This document shows, one piece after another, positions 7,921 to 16,057 of a stretch of DNA of 64,000 nucleotides. Every line of letters begins with the position of its first letter. Position 1 is the first letter of the stretch. Made by a program: the position numbers and the translations under genes. The stretch is from Haloechinothrix aidingensis (GTDB lineage: Bacteria; Actinomycetota; Actinomycetes; Mycobacteriales; Pseudonocardiaceae). Where the stretch lies: assembly GCF_013450155.1 (NCBI RefSeq), contig NZ_JACCKD010000006.1, forward strand, positions 288,200-352,199, in the 5' to 3' direction. The notes under the pieces are model-generated. The model worked only from the letters and a program-made list of their open reading frames with translations, had not been told where the DNA came from and searched no databases.

Positions 7921-9049
7921 CCACGGTGACGGCACTCTCTACTGGGATGAAGATCGGCAACGCTGGGTCGGGGCAGTCACCACCGGCTACACACCTGCTG
8001 GTAAGCGAATTCGACGCAAGGTGACCAGAAAGACCAAGACAGAAGCGAGAGAGAAGCTTCGCGAGCTATTGCGGGAGGCTAGCGAGGCGGCTCACGAGGA
8101 TCGTCGGTATACGGTTGCTGACGCCGTAGATGGTTGGCTCGCCTACGGCATACCCGGCGCGAAAGAGGTCACAATCGACAACTACCGCACGCTGATTAAG
8201 CGCCATATCCGGCCCCATCTTGGTGCTCGCAAGTTGCGTGATCTGGCAGCGGAGGACGTCGATAAGTGGTTGGCCGAGCGCGCCAACTATGTCAGCACCA
8301 GAACGGTGCGCTTGCTTCATTCGATCCTGAATCGCGCGGTCCGGCAGGCCCAGGCACGCGACAAGGTACGGCGCAACGTGGTGGAGTTGTGCCAGATCCC
8401 GCAAGGTCAGAAGGGGCGCCCGTCGAAGGCGCTCAATCTGGACCAGGCTGAGGCCGTACTCAGCGCGTCGGAAAGCTCTCCATTGCACGCCTACATCGTG
8501 GTGTCACTGCTCACTGGGGCACGTACGGAGGAGCTTCGGCCACTGAGTTGGGACCGCGTCGATCTGGATGGTGACCCCGAGGCTGATCCGCCGGTGTTGC
8601 CGTCGATGGCGGTGTGGCGCTCCGTTCGCGGGGATACGAAGACGAAGGGTTCACGTCGCACGCTCGCCTTGCCCAACCGGTGTGTTACAGCGCTCCGGCG
8701 ACAGCAGGAACGATTGTCGACACCCGGCGCTCCGGCGAATCCACACAACCTGGTGTTCCCCACCGCCAACGGGACAGAGATGGACGCGCACAACGTACGT
8801 CGTGAATTCCGAAAGGTCATCAAGGCAGCAGGGCTGCCACCCGAGCAATGGACGCCCAGGGAGCTGCGGCACAGTTTCGTGTCGCTCCTATCGGGGTCCG
8901 GCGTGCCACTTGAGGATATCGCTCGCCTGGTGGGCCACAGCGGGACCAGGGTGACCGAAACCGTGTACCGCAAGGAGATCAAGCCGGTCATGGTCGAAGG
9001 CGCCACAGCGATGGATGACCTGTTCCCATCGGATGCCGCGAGCAGTTAG
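7904..9049 (+). CDS. Site-specific tyrosine recombinase (integrase)
   Basis: A 381-residue integrase that recombines element and chromosomal att sites. The N-terminal part holds a DNA-binding domain (GDGTLYWDEDRQRW), followed by a SAM-like core-binding domain at about 70-150 and the catalytic domain from about 175. Visible residues are Arg207 (GARTEEL), a Lys in TKTKGSRRTL, Arg322 and His323 in RELRHSF, His in LVGHSG, and nucleophile Tyr355 in TETVYRKE. The first His of the usual HxxR box is Arg here, a variant I also remember in actinobacterial phage integrases. It ends 78 bases from the tRNA 3' end, its presumed attachment site. Confidence 0.95.
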   Translation: MAKRRSHGDGTLYWDEDRQRWVGAVTTGYTPAGKRIRRKVTRKTKTEAREKLRELLREASEAAHEDRRYTVADAVDGWLAYGIPGAKEVTIDNYRTLIKRHIRPHLGARKLRDLAAEDVDKWLAERANYVSTRTVRLLHSILNRAVRQAQARDKVRRNVVELCQIPQGQKGRPSKALNLDQAEAVLSASESSPLHAYIVVSLLTGARTEELRPLSWDRVDLDGDPEADPPVLPSMAVWRSVRGDTKTKGSRRTLALPNRCVTALRRQQERLSTPGAPANPHNLVFPTANGTEMDAHNVRREFRKVIKAAGLPPEQWTPRELRHSFVSLLSGSGVPLEDIARLVGHSGTRVTETVYRKEIKPVMVEGATAMDDLFPSDAASS

Positions 9050-9074
9050 GCGCCCAGTTTGGCTCCCGACACGC

Positions 9075-9112
9075 CAGTGGGGCCGCTACCCATGTGGATA
9101 GCGGCCCCACTG
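9075..9112. terminator. Hairpin terminator between integrase and tRNA
   Basis: A perfect 14-base stem, CAGTGGGGCCGCTA and TAGCGGCCCCACTG, with a 10-base loop. A T-run (TTTT within 9117-9123) follows on the plus strand. It would end integrase transcription. It lies just past the 3' end of the minus-strand tRNA, so it may serve both directions. Confidence 0.8.
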
Positions 9113-9126
9113 ACCTGCGTTTTCAC

Positions 9127-9202
9127 TGGTGGAGCTGACGGGATTCGAACCCGTGACCCCTTGACTGCCAGTCAAGTGCGCTACCAACTGCGCCACAGCC
9201 CC
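9127..9202 (-). tRNA. tRNA-Ala (anticodon GGC)
   Basis: Read on the minus strand, the gene begins GGGGCTGTGGCGCAG and ends in CAGCTCC, an A discriminator and an encoded CCA (9127-9129). The acceptor stem pairs over seven bases and contains the G3:U70 wobble pair that identifies alanine tRNAs. The anticodon loop is CTGGCAG, anticodon GGC, reading GCC. The T arm has the standard GGTTCGAATCC. It is the presumed integration target of the adjacent element and appears intact. Confidence 0.97.
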
Positions 9203-9411
9203 AAGCCGTGCACTTCGTCGTGCCGGGTACATACGCTACATGATGCGTCGGGACGGCATTGAAGCCGCCCCCCACATGCGGTAGCGACGCCGTGCGCGGG
9301 GCGGGCGAGCGGTCGACGCGCCTTATATGCTGACGCCCCGGGTCGGAAACCAGAGTGGGGGCTGGAGTCCATGTGAAGCGGGCGATGGACGTGTGCGGCC
9401 GAGGAGGCGTT

Positions 9412-10254
9412 ATGGGGCTCGCCCGGTTGCTGCTCGCGGCGACGGCCGCGGTCGGCCTTGCCGGTGCGACGGCCGCGTGCGGCGACGCGCCTGCGGGCGC
9501 GGGGGCGTCCCTGGTGGACCGGGTCGAGGACAACGACGCCATCACCATCGGTATCCGCTCCGACCAGCCGGGGTTGTCCCGGTACACGGTCGATGGCCGC
9601 TACACGGGCTTCGACATCGACCTGGCCACGTTCGTGGCCGGCGAGCTCGGCGTTGACCCCGAGGACATCGAGTGGCAGGACGTGCCTGCTGCGGAGCGGG
9701 AGTCGGCGCTGGTCCACGGCGAGGTCGACATCGTCGTCGGGACGTACTCGATCACCGAGGAACGCAGGCACGAGGTGGATTTCGCCGGGCCGTACTTCGA
9801 GACGGGCCAGGACCTGCTCGTCCGGGCGGACGACACGGAGATCACCGGCCCGGAGGCGCTGGACGGCAACGCCCTGTGCTCGGTGTCCGGGTCGACCCCG
9901 GCGAAGCGCGTGCAGCAGGAGTTCGCCGGTGACGTCGAGCTGGTGGAGTATCCCCGCTACCAGGAATGCGTCACGGCCCTGCTCGCCGGGCACGTGGATG
10001 CCGTCACCACCGACGCGGTGATCCTGGCCGGGTACGCCGCCCAGCACCCGGAGCTGCTGAAGGTGGTGGGGGAGAGGTTCTCGACGGAGCGCTACGGGAT
10101 CGGCCTCGCGAAGGGTGACCCCGAGGGCAGGCGCGCGCTGAACGACGCGATCGAGAAGATGATCGACAGCGGTGAGTGGCGGGACTCCCTGGAGCGCAAC
10201 ATCGGCGCGTCCGAGTACGAGATCCCGCCGCCGCCCGACGTCGAACGCGGGTGA
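9412..10254 (+). CDS. Amino-acid-type ABC transporter substrate-binding lipoprotein
   Basis: A 280-residue extracellular solute-binding protein of family 3 (GluB/GlnH-like). ATG 9412 is chosen because GAGGAGG lies four bases upstream; upstream in-frame starts lack this. A hydrophobic signal (LARLLLAATAAVGLAG) leads to ATAAC, a slightly atypical lipobox with the lipidated Cys near residue 23. The binding fold shows ITIGIRSDQPGL, GFDIDLATFVA, VDIVVGTYSITEER and VDFAGPYF. No permease or ATPase genes adjoin, so it is an orphan receptor or works with a distant transporter. Ligand not determinable; polar amino acid is inferred. Confidence 0.85.
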   Translation: MGLARLLLAATAAVGLAGATAACGDAPAGAGASLVDRVEDNDAITIGIRSDQPGLSRYTVDGRYTGFDIDLATFVAGELGVDPEDIEWQDVPAAERESALVHGEVDIVVGTYSITEERRHEVDFAGPYFETGQDLLVRADDTEITGPEALDGNALCSVSGSTPAKRVQQEFAGDVELVEYPRYQECVTALLAGHVDAVTTDAVILAGYAAQHPELLKVVGERFSTERYGIGLAKGDPEGRRALNDAIEKMIDSGEWRDSLERNIGASEYEIPPPPDVERG

Positions 10255-10295
10255 CGGGCACTTACCGGCGGTACGCGCTGTCCGGGCTCACCCGC
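10247..10295. terminator. Inverted repeat between convergent genes
   Basis: GCGGGTGA (10247-10254) and TCACCCGC (10288-10295) can pair around a GC-rich loop. It spans the stop codons of two convergent genes only seven bases apart. A terminator role is plausible, but there is no T-run. Confidence 0.35.
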
Positions 10296-11095
10296 CGGGG
10301 GTAGCCGTCGCCGGACGGGTCCGGGGCCGCGCCCGCTTCGAGGTCCTCCTCGTGCAGGCCCTCCTGGACCGCCATCCGGATCTGTTCCCGGTTCTCCCGC
10401 ACGACGTGCGCGAAGAACGAGTCGGTGCGCGGGTCGACGAGCACCTCGAGCGTCACGCGCAGTGCGGTGTCGACCACCGACTCCACGATCTCGTCGTGGA
10501 ACGGTACGCGCTTGAACCGGCCGGCCTGGGGGTCGTTGCGCACCTTCTCGGTGACGATCGCGCGGAGCTGGTCACTGTTCTCGTTCAACGAGCGCGCCAG
10601 GTTGTGCGGGTAGTTGCCCGTTTCGAGCACTTTGACGACCTCGTCGAGTACCGCGATGGTGATGGGCTTCTTGATGGCGAGCACGATCGGCCGTGACAGG
10701 CGCTCCACCAGCCGGTAGACGAACCGCTCCCCGAACGCCCTGTCGGCCGCGCGGACCAGGCGGACGATCATCACGACGAGCCGGAGCAGCCGGAAACCGC
10801 GCAGGGCCGGGTGCGCCACCGGGATCATGCCCAGGATCTCGTACCAGTTGCGCAGCGGGAACTTCCGTGCCCAGCCGTTGGCTCGCCAGCGGTAGAGGAA
10901 CTCGATCACGAAGATCCCGCAGATGGAGGTGTCGGTGATCAGCACCCACCGGGCGTCGATGTCGACCCGGTCGGAGAACATCGCATAGACCAGCAGCCCC
11001 ACCGAGAAGATCGCCAGCAGCAGCATCCCGACATCGATGGGGCTGACCTGCGACTTGCGGAGGACCCCGTGGGGGTTCGATGCGGAGTGTTGCAC
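10262..11095 (-). CDS. Voltage-sensor-domain membrane protein without a pore
   Basis: A 277-residue protein starting at GTG 11095, with GGAG seven bases upstream. Four hydrophobic segments lie near residues 20-42, 52-72, 85-98 and 103-120. The fourth carries regularly spaced arginines (GFRLLRLVVMIVRLVRAADR), the signature of an S4 voltage sensor, and an acidic residue sits in the preceding helix (FVIEFLYRW). No S5-P-S6 pore or selectivity filter follows; instead there is a long, charged cytoplasmic tail of about 150 residues. It is usually annotated as an 'ion transporter'. Seen here, it is a sensor-only protein, perhaps a proton channel or a voltage-gated signalling module. Confidence 0.65.
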   Translation of the reverse strand: MQHSASNPHGVLRKSQVSPIDVGMLLLAIFSVGLLVYAMFSDRVDIDARWVLITDTSICGIFVIEFLYRWRANGWARKFPLRNWYEILGMIPVAHPALRGFRLLRLVVMIVRLVRAADRAFGERFVYRLVERLSRPIVLAIKKPITIAVLDEVVKVLETGNYPHNLARSLNENSDQLRAIVTEKVRNDPQAGRFKRVPFHDEIVESVVDTALRVTLEVLVDPRTDSFFAHVVRENREQIRMAVQEGLHEEDLEAGAAPDPSGDGYPRRVSPDSAYRR

Positions 11096-11256
11096 TGTGT
11101 CGCTCCAGGTGGCTGTTGCGCTGGTCCGGAACCTTACCGCGCACGTCGCGGGCGCCTTACGGGCGTCTCACGGCATCATGGACAGGATCGCGAAAGGCCC
11201 GAGGCGCGCTGAGTGCCCGGAAACCGGCGCGGGAGACGAAACGGAGGTTCGAGGAC

Positions 11257-11772
11257 ATGGACGACACACGTGAATTCTCGACCGGTGAACCGTCCGACGG
11301 TGCGACCGCGGCCGAGCGGCCGGACTCGGTGATGCCGCGGCGGGCTGCGATGGCCGGTGTCGGTGTCATCGCGGTGTCCGGACTCGCGCTGGCCGGGTGC
11401 CAGGTCGAGGACGGCGGCGGCAACGGTGGCGACGACGGCAACGGCGACGGCGGTGACGGCGGCGACGGCGGCGGCAACGGTGGCGGCGAGAGCATCGCGA
11501 CCACCGACGAGATCCCCGTCGGCGGGGGCGTGGTGTTCGGCGACGAGGGTGTGGTCATCACCCAGCCGGTGCAGGGCGAGTTCAAAGGCTTCTCCGCGAC
11601 GTGCACGCACCAGGGCTGCACCGTGGCCGGCGTCGCCGGGGGGACGATCAACTGCTCCTGCCACGGCAGCAAGTTCTCCATCGAGGACGCCTCCGTCGTC
11701 AACGGCCCCGCGGAACGCCCGCTCGACGAGCGCGCGCTGTCGGTGGACGGCGACTCGCTGTCCCTCGGGTAG
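11257..11772 (+). CDS. Rieske [2Fe-2S] lipoprotein
   Basis: A 171-residue exported electron-transfer protein. ATG 11257 is chosen from the acidic start MDDTREFSTGEP with GAGG just upstream. An RR-containing signal (MPRRAAMAGVGVIAVSGLA) ends in lipobox LAGC, so Tat export followed by lipidation is likely. A roughly 35-residue Gly/Asp linker precedes the Rieske fold, whose cluster ligands are in CTHQGC and CSCHGS. Length and architecture match small ArsR/QcrA-like Rieske lipoproteins of actinobacteria rather than a bc1 subunit. No redox partner lies next to it; the partner is unknown. Confidence 0.9.
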   Translation: MDDTREFSTGEPSDGATAAERPDSVMPRRAAMAGVGVIAVSGLALAGCQVEDGGGNGGDDGNGDGGDGGDGGGNGGGESIATTDEIPVGGGVVFGDEGVVITQPVQGEFKGFSATCTHQGCTVAGVAGGTINCSCHGSKFSIEDASVVNGPAERPLDERALSVDGDSLSLG

Positions 11773-11780
11773 GGCAGCGG

Positions 11781-11807
11781 CCCGGCGCGCGTGTTCAGCG
11801 TGCCGGG
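11781..11807. terminator. Hairpin between convergent Rieske and SGNH genes
   Basis: CCCGGC (11781-11786) pairs with GCCGGG (11802-11807), extended by an inner CGC/GCG. It overlaps the stop codon of the minus-strand gene at 11795 and follows the plus-strand stop at 11772. A bidirectional terminator without a clear T-run is likely. Confidence 0.55.
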
Positions 11808-12568
11808 GTCAGGTCCGGTCGCTTGGGCGCGCGCCCGTCGCCGGAGGATCGGCCCCGCACCCGGCGGCCGATCCACGGGCCGAGAAAGCTCGCCAGCCAC
11901 CACAGCTCGGTCTTGGTGAAGTGCATGGAGCCGGACGAGGGAAGTGGCGGCAGCGGTTCGCGCCAGTCGGCACTGCTCCCGGGCAGGCCGAGTGCGTAGG
12001 CCATGCCCGCGGCGATGCGCTCGTGCCCGAGCGGGCTGGCGTGCAGGCGGTCCGGGCTCCAGATCCTCGGGTCGGTGGTGACCGGGTGGTGGAAGGTCTC
12101 GAGGATCGCCACGCCGTGACGGACGGCGGCTTCGTGTATCCGCGCGTTGAGTGACACGACGCGATGGGTCAGCGGTTTCGCGATCGGTACCAGCTTCGCG
12201 ACGTCGGGGAACGTCAGCGTGGCGACCGTGGCGCCTGCGTCGGTGAGTGCGGCGAACATGTGTTCCAGCTCGCCGGCCACGGCGTCGGCGTCGAAGCCGG
12301 GGCGCAGCAGATCGTTCATCCCCGCGACCACCGTGGCCAGATCGGGTTCGAGCGCGAGCGCCGCATCGAGCTGCTCGGCGCGTACCTGGTGGGCGAGGCG
12401 GCCCCGGACGGCGAGGTTGGCGTAGTGCAGCTCGGGGTTGAGCTCGGCCAGCTGGCCTGCGAGCCGGTCGGCCCAGCCCCGCAGGCCGTTCTCGTCGTCA
12501 CCGTCCCACAAGCCTTCGGTCTGGCTGTCTCCGAGTGCTACGTAACGACCGTAGGTACCGCTACTCAT
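11795..12568 (-). CDS. SGNH/GDSL-family hydrolase
   Basis: A 257-residue esterase or lipase-like protein. Block I is YVALGDSQTEG (nucleophile Ser near residue 14), block III-like VVAGMNDLLRPG carries the conserved Asn, and block V is SPDRLHASPLGHERIAAG with catalytic Asp and His. ATG 12568 begins immediately before this domain; a start 37 codons upstream is open but lacks support. No signal peptide is seen, so it is probably cytoplasmic. Substrate cannot be deduced; members remove acyl groups from lipids, sugars or cell-wall material. It converges on the Rieske gene. Confidence 0.88.
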   Translation of the reverse strand: MSSGTYGRYVALGDSQTEGLWDGDDENGLRGWADRLAGQLAELNPELHYANLAVRGRLAHQVRAEQLDAALALEPDLATVVAGMNDLLRPGFDADAVAGELEHMFAALTDAGATVATLTFPDVAKLVPIAKPLTHRVVSLNARIHEAAVRHGVAILETFHHPVTTDPRIWSPDRLHASPLGHERIAAGMAYALGLPGSSADWREPLPPLPSSGSMHFTKTELWWLASFLGPWIGRRVRGRSSGDGRAPKRPDLTPAR

Positions 12569-12745
12569 GCCGTTCTTTATAGCGGATCCGCGCGCGCGGC
12601 TCGTAGTAGGTCTACCCGTGTCCCGTAGGATCGCCGGTTTCGCGCTCCTGTCCGGCGCGATGCGCTGCGAGTGCGGCACTCGATCGAGCGATGCAGGGGG
12701 CCGGGCCCTCGCCGTCGGTCACCAGGTCGAGGGCCTGCCACCCTG

Positions 12746-13144
12746 CGCATGCTGCTCGGAACTCGCCGCCCGGCCCTGCGGTTCTGGTGCGTACTCGGGA
12801 AGGCCGCGCTGCGCGGCAACATCGGCGGCCAGCGGGTCATGTGCGAGCAACTCGCGCACCTGATCCACGCGCACCTGTCGATGGAGAACGTCGTGATCCA
12901 GATACTGCCGCTGGGCTCGGGGCCGCATGAGTTCATGTCCATGACAGCCACGTTGGACGGGTTCCCACCACCGGCGACGAGCGTGCTGGTGACCGGGAGC
13001 TACGGCCGGGAGACCTTCCACGAGAAGCCTCCCGAGGTGACCCGTGCGGCCCACCACCTCGATCCGGTCAAGGCGATGGCGCTGGGGCGGGACGAGAGTA
13101 CTGAGTGCTTACAGCGGCTGCATCAGGAGCGTCACCTGGACTGA
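12746..13144 (+). pseudogene. Truncated DUF5753 (Scr1-like) regulator remnant
   Basis: The reading frame matches only the C-terminal half of DUF5753 regulators: FWCVLGKAALRGNIGGQRVM, then HAHLSMENVVIQILPLGSGPH, FHEKPPEVTRAAHHLDP and a closing helix, ending at TGA 13144. Complete members have about 280 residues with an N-terminal XRE helix-turn-helix. Here that part is missing, and upstream sequence runs into the start of the SGNH gene. A DUF397-type remnant follows, as in normal Scr1-type pairs. The locus therefore appears to have decayed; an alternative is a short functional fragment. Confidence 0.7.
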
Positions 13145-13148
13145 GGTC

Positions 13149-13340
13149 ATGCCGCGCACGACCGGTGGCTGGTTCGTTCCTCGCCGCAGTGCCGATGGCA
13201 GCACCTGTGGCGGGACCGCGTTCACCGCGGACGCCGTGCACGTTCGCAGTAGCCTCGCCCGCGATGCCGGTACCGCAACGTTCACCCACGAGGAGTGACG
13301 CGCCTTCGTCGCCGGCGTCGAGGACGGCGACTACGACGTC
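13149..13340 (+). pseudogene. DUF397 remnant with in-frame stop
   Basis: From ATG 13149 the frame reads WFVPRRSADGSTCGG, then AVHVRSSLARDAGTATFTHEE and TGA (13296-13298). The same frame continues after the stop as RAFVAGVEDGDYDV. DUF397 proteins normally read ...EWRAFLAGV..GEFD, so the tryptophan codon TGG has become TGA. It follows the DUF5753 remnant by four bases. Loss of the helix-turn-helix half of the partner and this stop both suggest an inactive toxin-antitoxin-like regulatory pair. Confidence 0.7.
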
Positions 13341-13451
13341 TGGTGCGGCACGTCGGAAGCCCGTGCACGGGCCGTGTGGGGCAGGATCTGGCGGCCGATC
13401 GGTCAGGAACCGAGAAGCGGGGACGCCGGGACCGCAACTAGCGTGACCGCC

Positions 13452-14066
13452 ATGGCGACGATCGAGTTTGTCACGCTCGAGGTGGCCGATGCCTCGGCTG
13501 CCGACAGCTTCTACACGGCCGCTTTCGGTGCGGGCAGTTGGCTGCGCCTGCGGGCGTCGGAGGCATCGACGACCGGCTTCCGCGGGTTCACGCTGTCGCT
13601 CATCGTATCCCAGCCGGCCACCGTCGACAGTCTCGTCGGCAGCGCCGTCGATGCCGGCGCCACGCCGCTGAAGCCCGCCGCGAAATCACTCTGGGGATAC
13701 GGCGGCGTCGTACAGGCCCCGGACGGGACGATCTGGACGGTCGCCTCCTCGTCGAAGAAGGACACCGGCCCGGCCACCCGGCGGATCGACGAGGTCGTGC
13801 TCCAGCTGGGAGTCACGGATGTGGCAGCGAGCAGGCGGTTCTACGCCGACCGAGGCTTCGCCGTGGTGAAGAGCTATGGCCGGAGGTACGTCGAGTTGGA
13901 CACGTCATCCGGTCCGGTCAAGCTGGCGCTCTACCGGCGCCGTGCCCTCGCCAAGGTCGCCGGCGTCCCCGCCGACGGCAGCGGATCGCACCGGCTCGTG
14001 ATCGGGAGCGATGCCGGGCACTTCACCGACCCGGACGGGTTCGTATGGGAAGCCGCATCGCGCTGA
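13452..14066 (+). CDS. Tandem VOC (glyoxalase/bleomycin-resistance fold) protein
   Basis: A 204-residue protein made of two similar halves. Residues 1-100 begin IEFVTLEVADASAADSFY and end with QAPDGTIWTVAS; residues 112-204 begin DEVVLQLGVTDVAASRRFY and end with FTDPDGFVWEAAS. Each half is a VOC module of paired beta-alpha-beta-beta-beta units. Such two-module proteins may be metal-dependent lyases, dioxygenases or drug-binding proteins. The usual metal-ligand His and Glu set is not obvious, so catalysis is uncertain. ATG 13452 begins the first strand directly. No operon partner is apparent. Confidence 0.8.
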   Translation: MATIEFVTLEVADASAADSFYTAAFGAGSWLRLRASEASTTGFRGFTLSLIVSQPATVDSLVGSAVDAGATPLKPAAKSLWGYGGVVQAPDGTIWTVASSSKKDTGPATRRIDEVVLQLGVTDVAASRRFYADRGFAVVKSYGRRYVELDTSSGPVKLALYRRRALAKVAGVPADGSGSHRLVIGSDAGHFTDPDGFVWEAASR

Positions 14067-14235
14067 GCCGGGCGGCGCGGCGGTGCCGTCATCCCACCGC
14101 GCCGCGACAGGACGACATGGGACTCGACGGCCAAGACAACGGCCTTCCGCATGAAGCGGGGGCTACAATGCTCGCGTCGGCACGCTCGTGAAGCTTCTCG
14201 CCGGCTGTCACGGAACTCGTTCAGGACGTGAACCC

Positions 14236-14664
14236 ATGACCGAGCGCAAGAAGGACGATCCGGGACCGAAGCTGCTCTCGGGCGGCAACCCGCAGATCCC
14301 CAAGGGTGAGGGGAACGGCCCGGTGCAGGATTACATCGCTGCCATGCCCGGCTGGAAACAAGACGTCGGGCGGCGTCTCGACGACCTCATCGTGCGCACG
14401 GTCCCCGATGTGCACAAAGCCGTGAAATGGAACCAACCGTTCTACGGCCTCGAGGGCGAGGGCTGGTTCCTGTCGTTCCGTTGTTTCACCCGCTACGTGC
14501 AGCTGCAGTTCTTCAGGGGGACATCGCTCGATCCCGTGCCGCCCAAGGCGTCCAAGCACGATGAGGTGCGCTACCTCGACATCCACGAGGACGATGGCCT
14601 GGACGAGGATCGACTCCGAACGTGGATCGAGCAGGCCAGCAATCTGCCCGGCGAGAAGATGTGA
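14236..14664 (+). CDS. DUF1801 domain protein
   Basis: A 142-residue cytoplasmic protein with the DUF1801 (YdhG-like) core at about residues 30-135: VQDYIAAMPGWKQDVGRRLD, VPDVHKAVKWNQPFYG, then EGWFLSFRCFTRYVQLQFF and the C-terminal helix DEDRLRTWIEQA. ATG 14236 follows AGGA. The family has a small alpha/beta fold of unestablished biochemical role. The first 25 residues are polar and probably disordered. It precedes the PLP enzyme by 12 bases, so co-transcription is likely, although no functional link is known. Confidence 0.82.
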   Translation: MTERKKDDPGPKLLSGGNPQIPKGEGNGPVQDYIAAMPGWKQDVGRRLDDLIVRTVPDVHKAVKWNQPFYGLEGEGWFLSFRCFTRYVQLQFFRGTSLDPVPPKASKHDEVRYLDIHEDDGLDEDRLRTWIEQASNLPGEKM

Positions 14665-14676
14665 CGCTACTCCGCT

Positions 14677-16053
14677 ATGACTGACTTGCCGGACCTGCTT
14701 GCACGCACGACCGAACACGCTCTCGCCTACCTCGAGGGCGCGAGCGACCGGCCGGTGAGCCGGCCGGTACCGGCCGGCGAGCTGGTCGCCGCGCTCGGCG
14801 GACCGGTTCCCGACCAACCGCGCGACCCGGCCGAGGTCGTCGACGAGCTGGCCGGCGCCGTGGACCCCGGCCTGGTGGTGACCAACGCCGGACGGTACTT
14901 CGGGTTCGTGGAAGGCGGCGTCGTGCCCGCCTCGCTGGCGGCCGACTGGCTCACCTCGATCTGGGACCAGAACCCGGCGTTCTCGGCGCTCTCGCCAGCC
15001 GCGACCGCTGCCGAGGAGGTCTGCCGCGGCTGGCTGTGCGAGCTGCTCGGCCTTCCCGGGACCGCGTCGGCCGGGTTCACCAGCGGCGCGCAGCTGGCCA
15101 ACGTGACCGGGCTGGCCGCGGGGCGGCATCACGTCCTGCGCGCCGCAGGCTGGGACGTCGAGGCCGACGGCCTGTTCGGTGCGCCCGCCGTGACGGTGTT
15201 CGCCGGGGAGGAACGGCACGCCACGGTGGACCGGGCATTGCGCTTCCTCGGGTTCGGCACGCGGAGCATCACCCCGATCCCGGTCGACGGCCAGGGACGT
15301 ATGCGCCCCGACGCGCTCGAGCACGAACTCGAGCGCGCCCACGGGCGCGGTCCGGCGATCGTGTGCGCGCAGGCGGGCAACGTGAACACCGGTGCGGCCG
15401 ACCCGCTGCGCCGTATCGGCGAGCTCACCCGCGAGCACGACACCTGGCTGCACGTCGACGGGGCATTCGGGCTGTGGGCAGCGGCCGCGCCGGAGTTCGC
15501 GCACCTGACCGACGGCGCGGAGCTGGCCGACTCCTGGGCTGTGGACGGGCACAAGTGGCTCAACGTGCCCTACGACTGCGGCATCGTCCTCTGCGCGCAT
15601 CCGGACAGTCACCGTGCCGCGATGAGCCTGTCCGCCGCGTACCTGGCCCGTGGCGGTGGACGGGACGGCAGCGACTGGACCCCGGAGAGCTCGCGGCGGG
15701 CGCGGGTGTTCGCGGTCTGGGCCGCGCTGCGCGCCCTGGGACGCACCGGAGTGGCCGAGCTGGTGCGTACGTGCTGCGCACACGCGCGCCGCTGTGCCGA
15801 GCTGCTGGCCGGTGACGAGAACGTCACCGTGCTCAACGATGTGGTACTCAACCAGGTCCTGGTCCGGATCGGTGACGACGACGCGCGCACCAGGGCCGTC
15901 GCCGAGGCTGTGCAGGCGGAGGGGGTCACGTGGCTGGGCACGACGACGTGGCGGGGCGGTACCGCGATCCGTATCAGCGTCTCGGACCACGCGACCACAC
16001 ACGAGCACATCGACGAGCTCGTGCGCGCGGTGCTCCGCGCGGCGCGCGGGTGA
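14677..16053 (+). CDS. PLP-dependent decarboxylase (group II, aspartate aminotransferase fold)
   Basis: A 458-residue fold-type I enzyme related to aromatic amino acid and glutamate decarboxylases. The pyridoxal phosphate lysine is Lys293 in DGHKWLNVPYDCG; the cofactor-stacking and aspartate region is TWLHVDGAFGLWAAA; and AGNVNTGAADPL lies in the large domain. SAGFTSGAQLANVTGL near residue 130 is the phosphate-binding part. The substrate is not identifiable; aromatic amino acids, or a role as an aminotransferase-like protein, are possible. ATG 14677 is 12 bases after the DUF1801 gene. The downstream CoA-binding gene is convergent and four bases away. Confidence 0.85.
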   Translation: MTDLPDLLARTTEHALAYLEGASDRPVSRPVPAGELVAALGGPVPDQPRDPAEVVDELAGAVDPGLVVTNAGRYFGFVEGGVVPASLAADWLTSIWDQNPAFSALSPAATAAEEVCRGWLCELLGLPGTASAGFTSGAQLANVTGLAAGRHHVLRAAGWDVEADGLFGAPAVTVFAGEERHATVDRALRFLGFGTRSITPIPVDGQGRMRPDALEHELERAHGRGPAIVCAQAGNVNTGAADPLRRIGELTREHDTWLHVDGAFGLWAAAAPEFAHLTDGAELADSWAVDGHKWLNVPYDCGIVLCAHPDSHRAAMSLSAAYLARGGGRDGSDWTPESSRRARVFAVWAALRALGRTGVAELVRTCCAHARRCAELLAGDENVTVLNDVVLNQVLVRIGDDDARTRAVAEAVQAEGVTWLGTTTWRGGTAIRISVSDHATTHEHIDELVRAVLRAARG

Positions 16054-16057
16054 GCCG

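Larger units (their letters stand above)
1..9150. mobile_element. Partial AICE-type integrative and conjugative element
   Basis: Seen: a GntR repressor, a two-segment FtsK/TraB-like ATPase, a Prim-Pol protein, a RepA-like ATPase, an excisionase and a tyrosine integrase are collinear, and the integrase ends 78 bases from the 3' end of a tRNA-Ala gene. Known: this is the standard layout of actinomycete integrative and conjugative elements, which use one TraB translocase instead of a type IV system, and the Prim-Pol gene places it in the Prim-Pol replication type. Inferred: the element lies left of the tRNA, with attachment core in the tRNA 3' half. No second copy of the tRNA 3' end was found in the window, so the distal end is beyond base 1 and the right boundary is approximate. 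Confidence 0.88.

Noticed and set aside
9059..9262. Plus-strand ORF across the tRNA, reading GADGIRTRDPLTASQVRYQL
   Set aside because: This is the well-known false translation of the antisense strand of a tRNA gene; the tRNA on the minus strand explains it.
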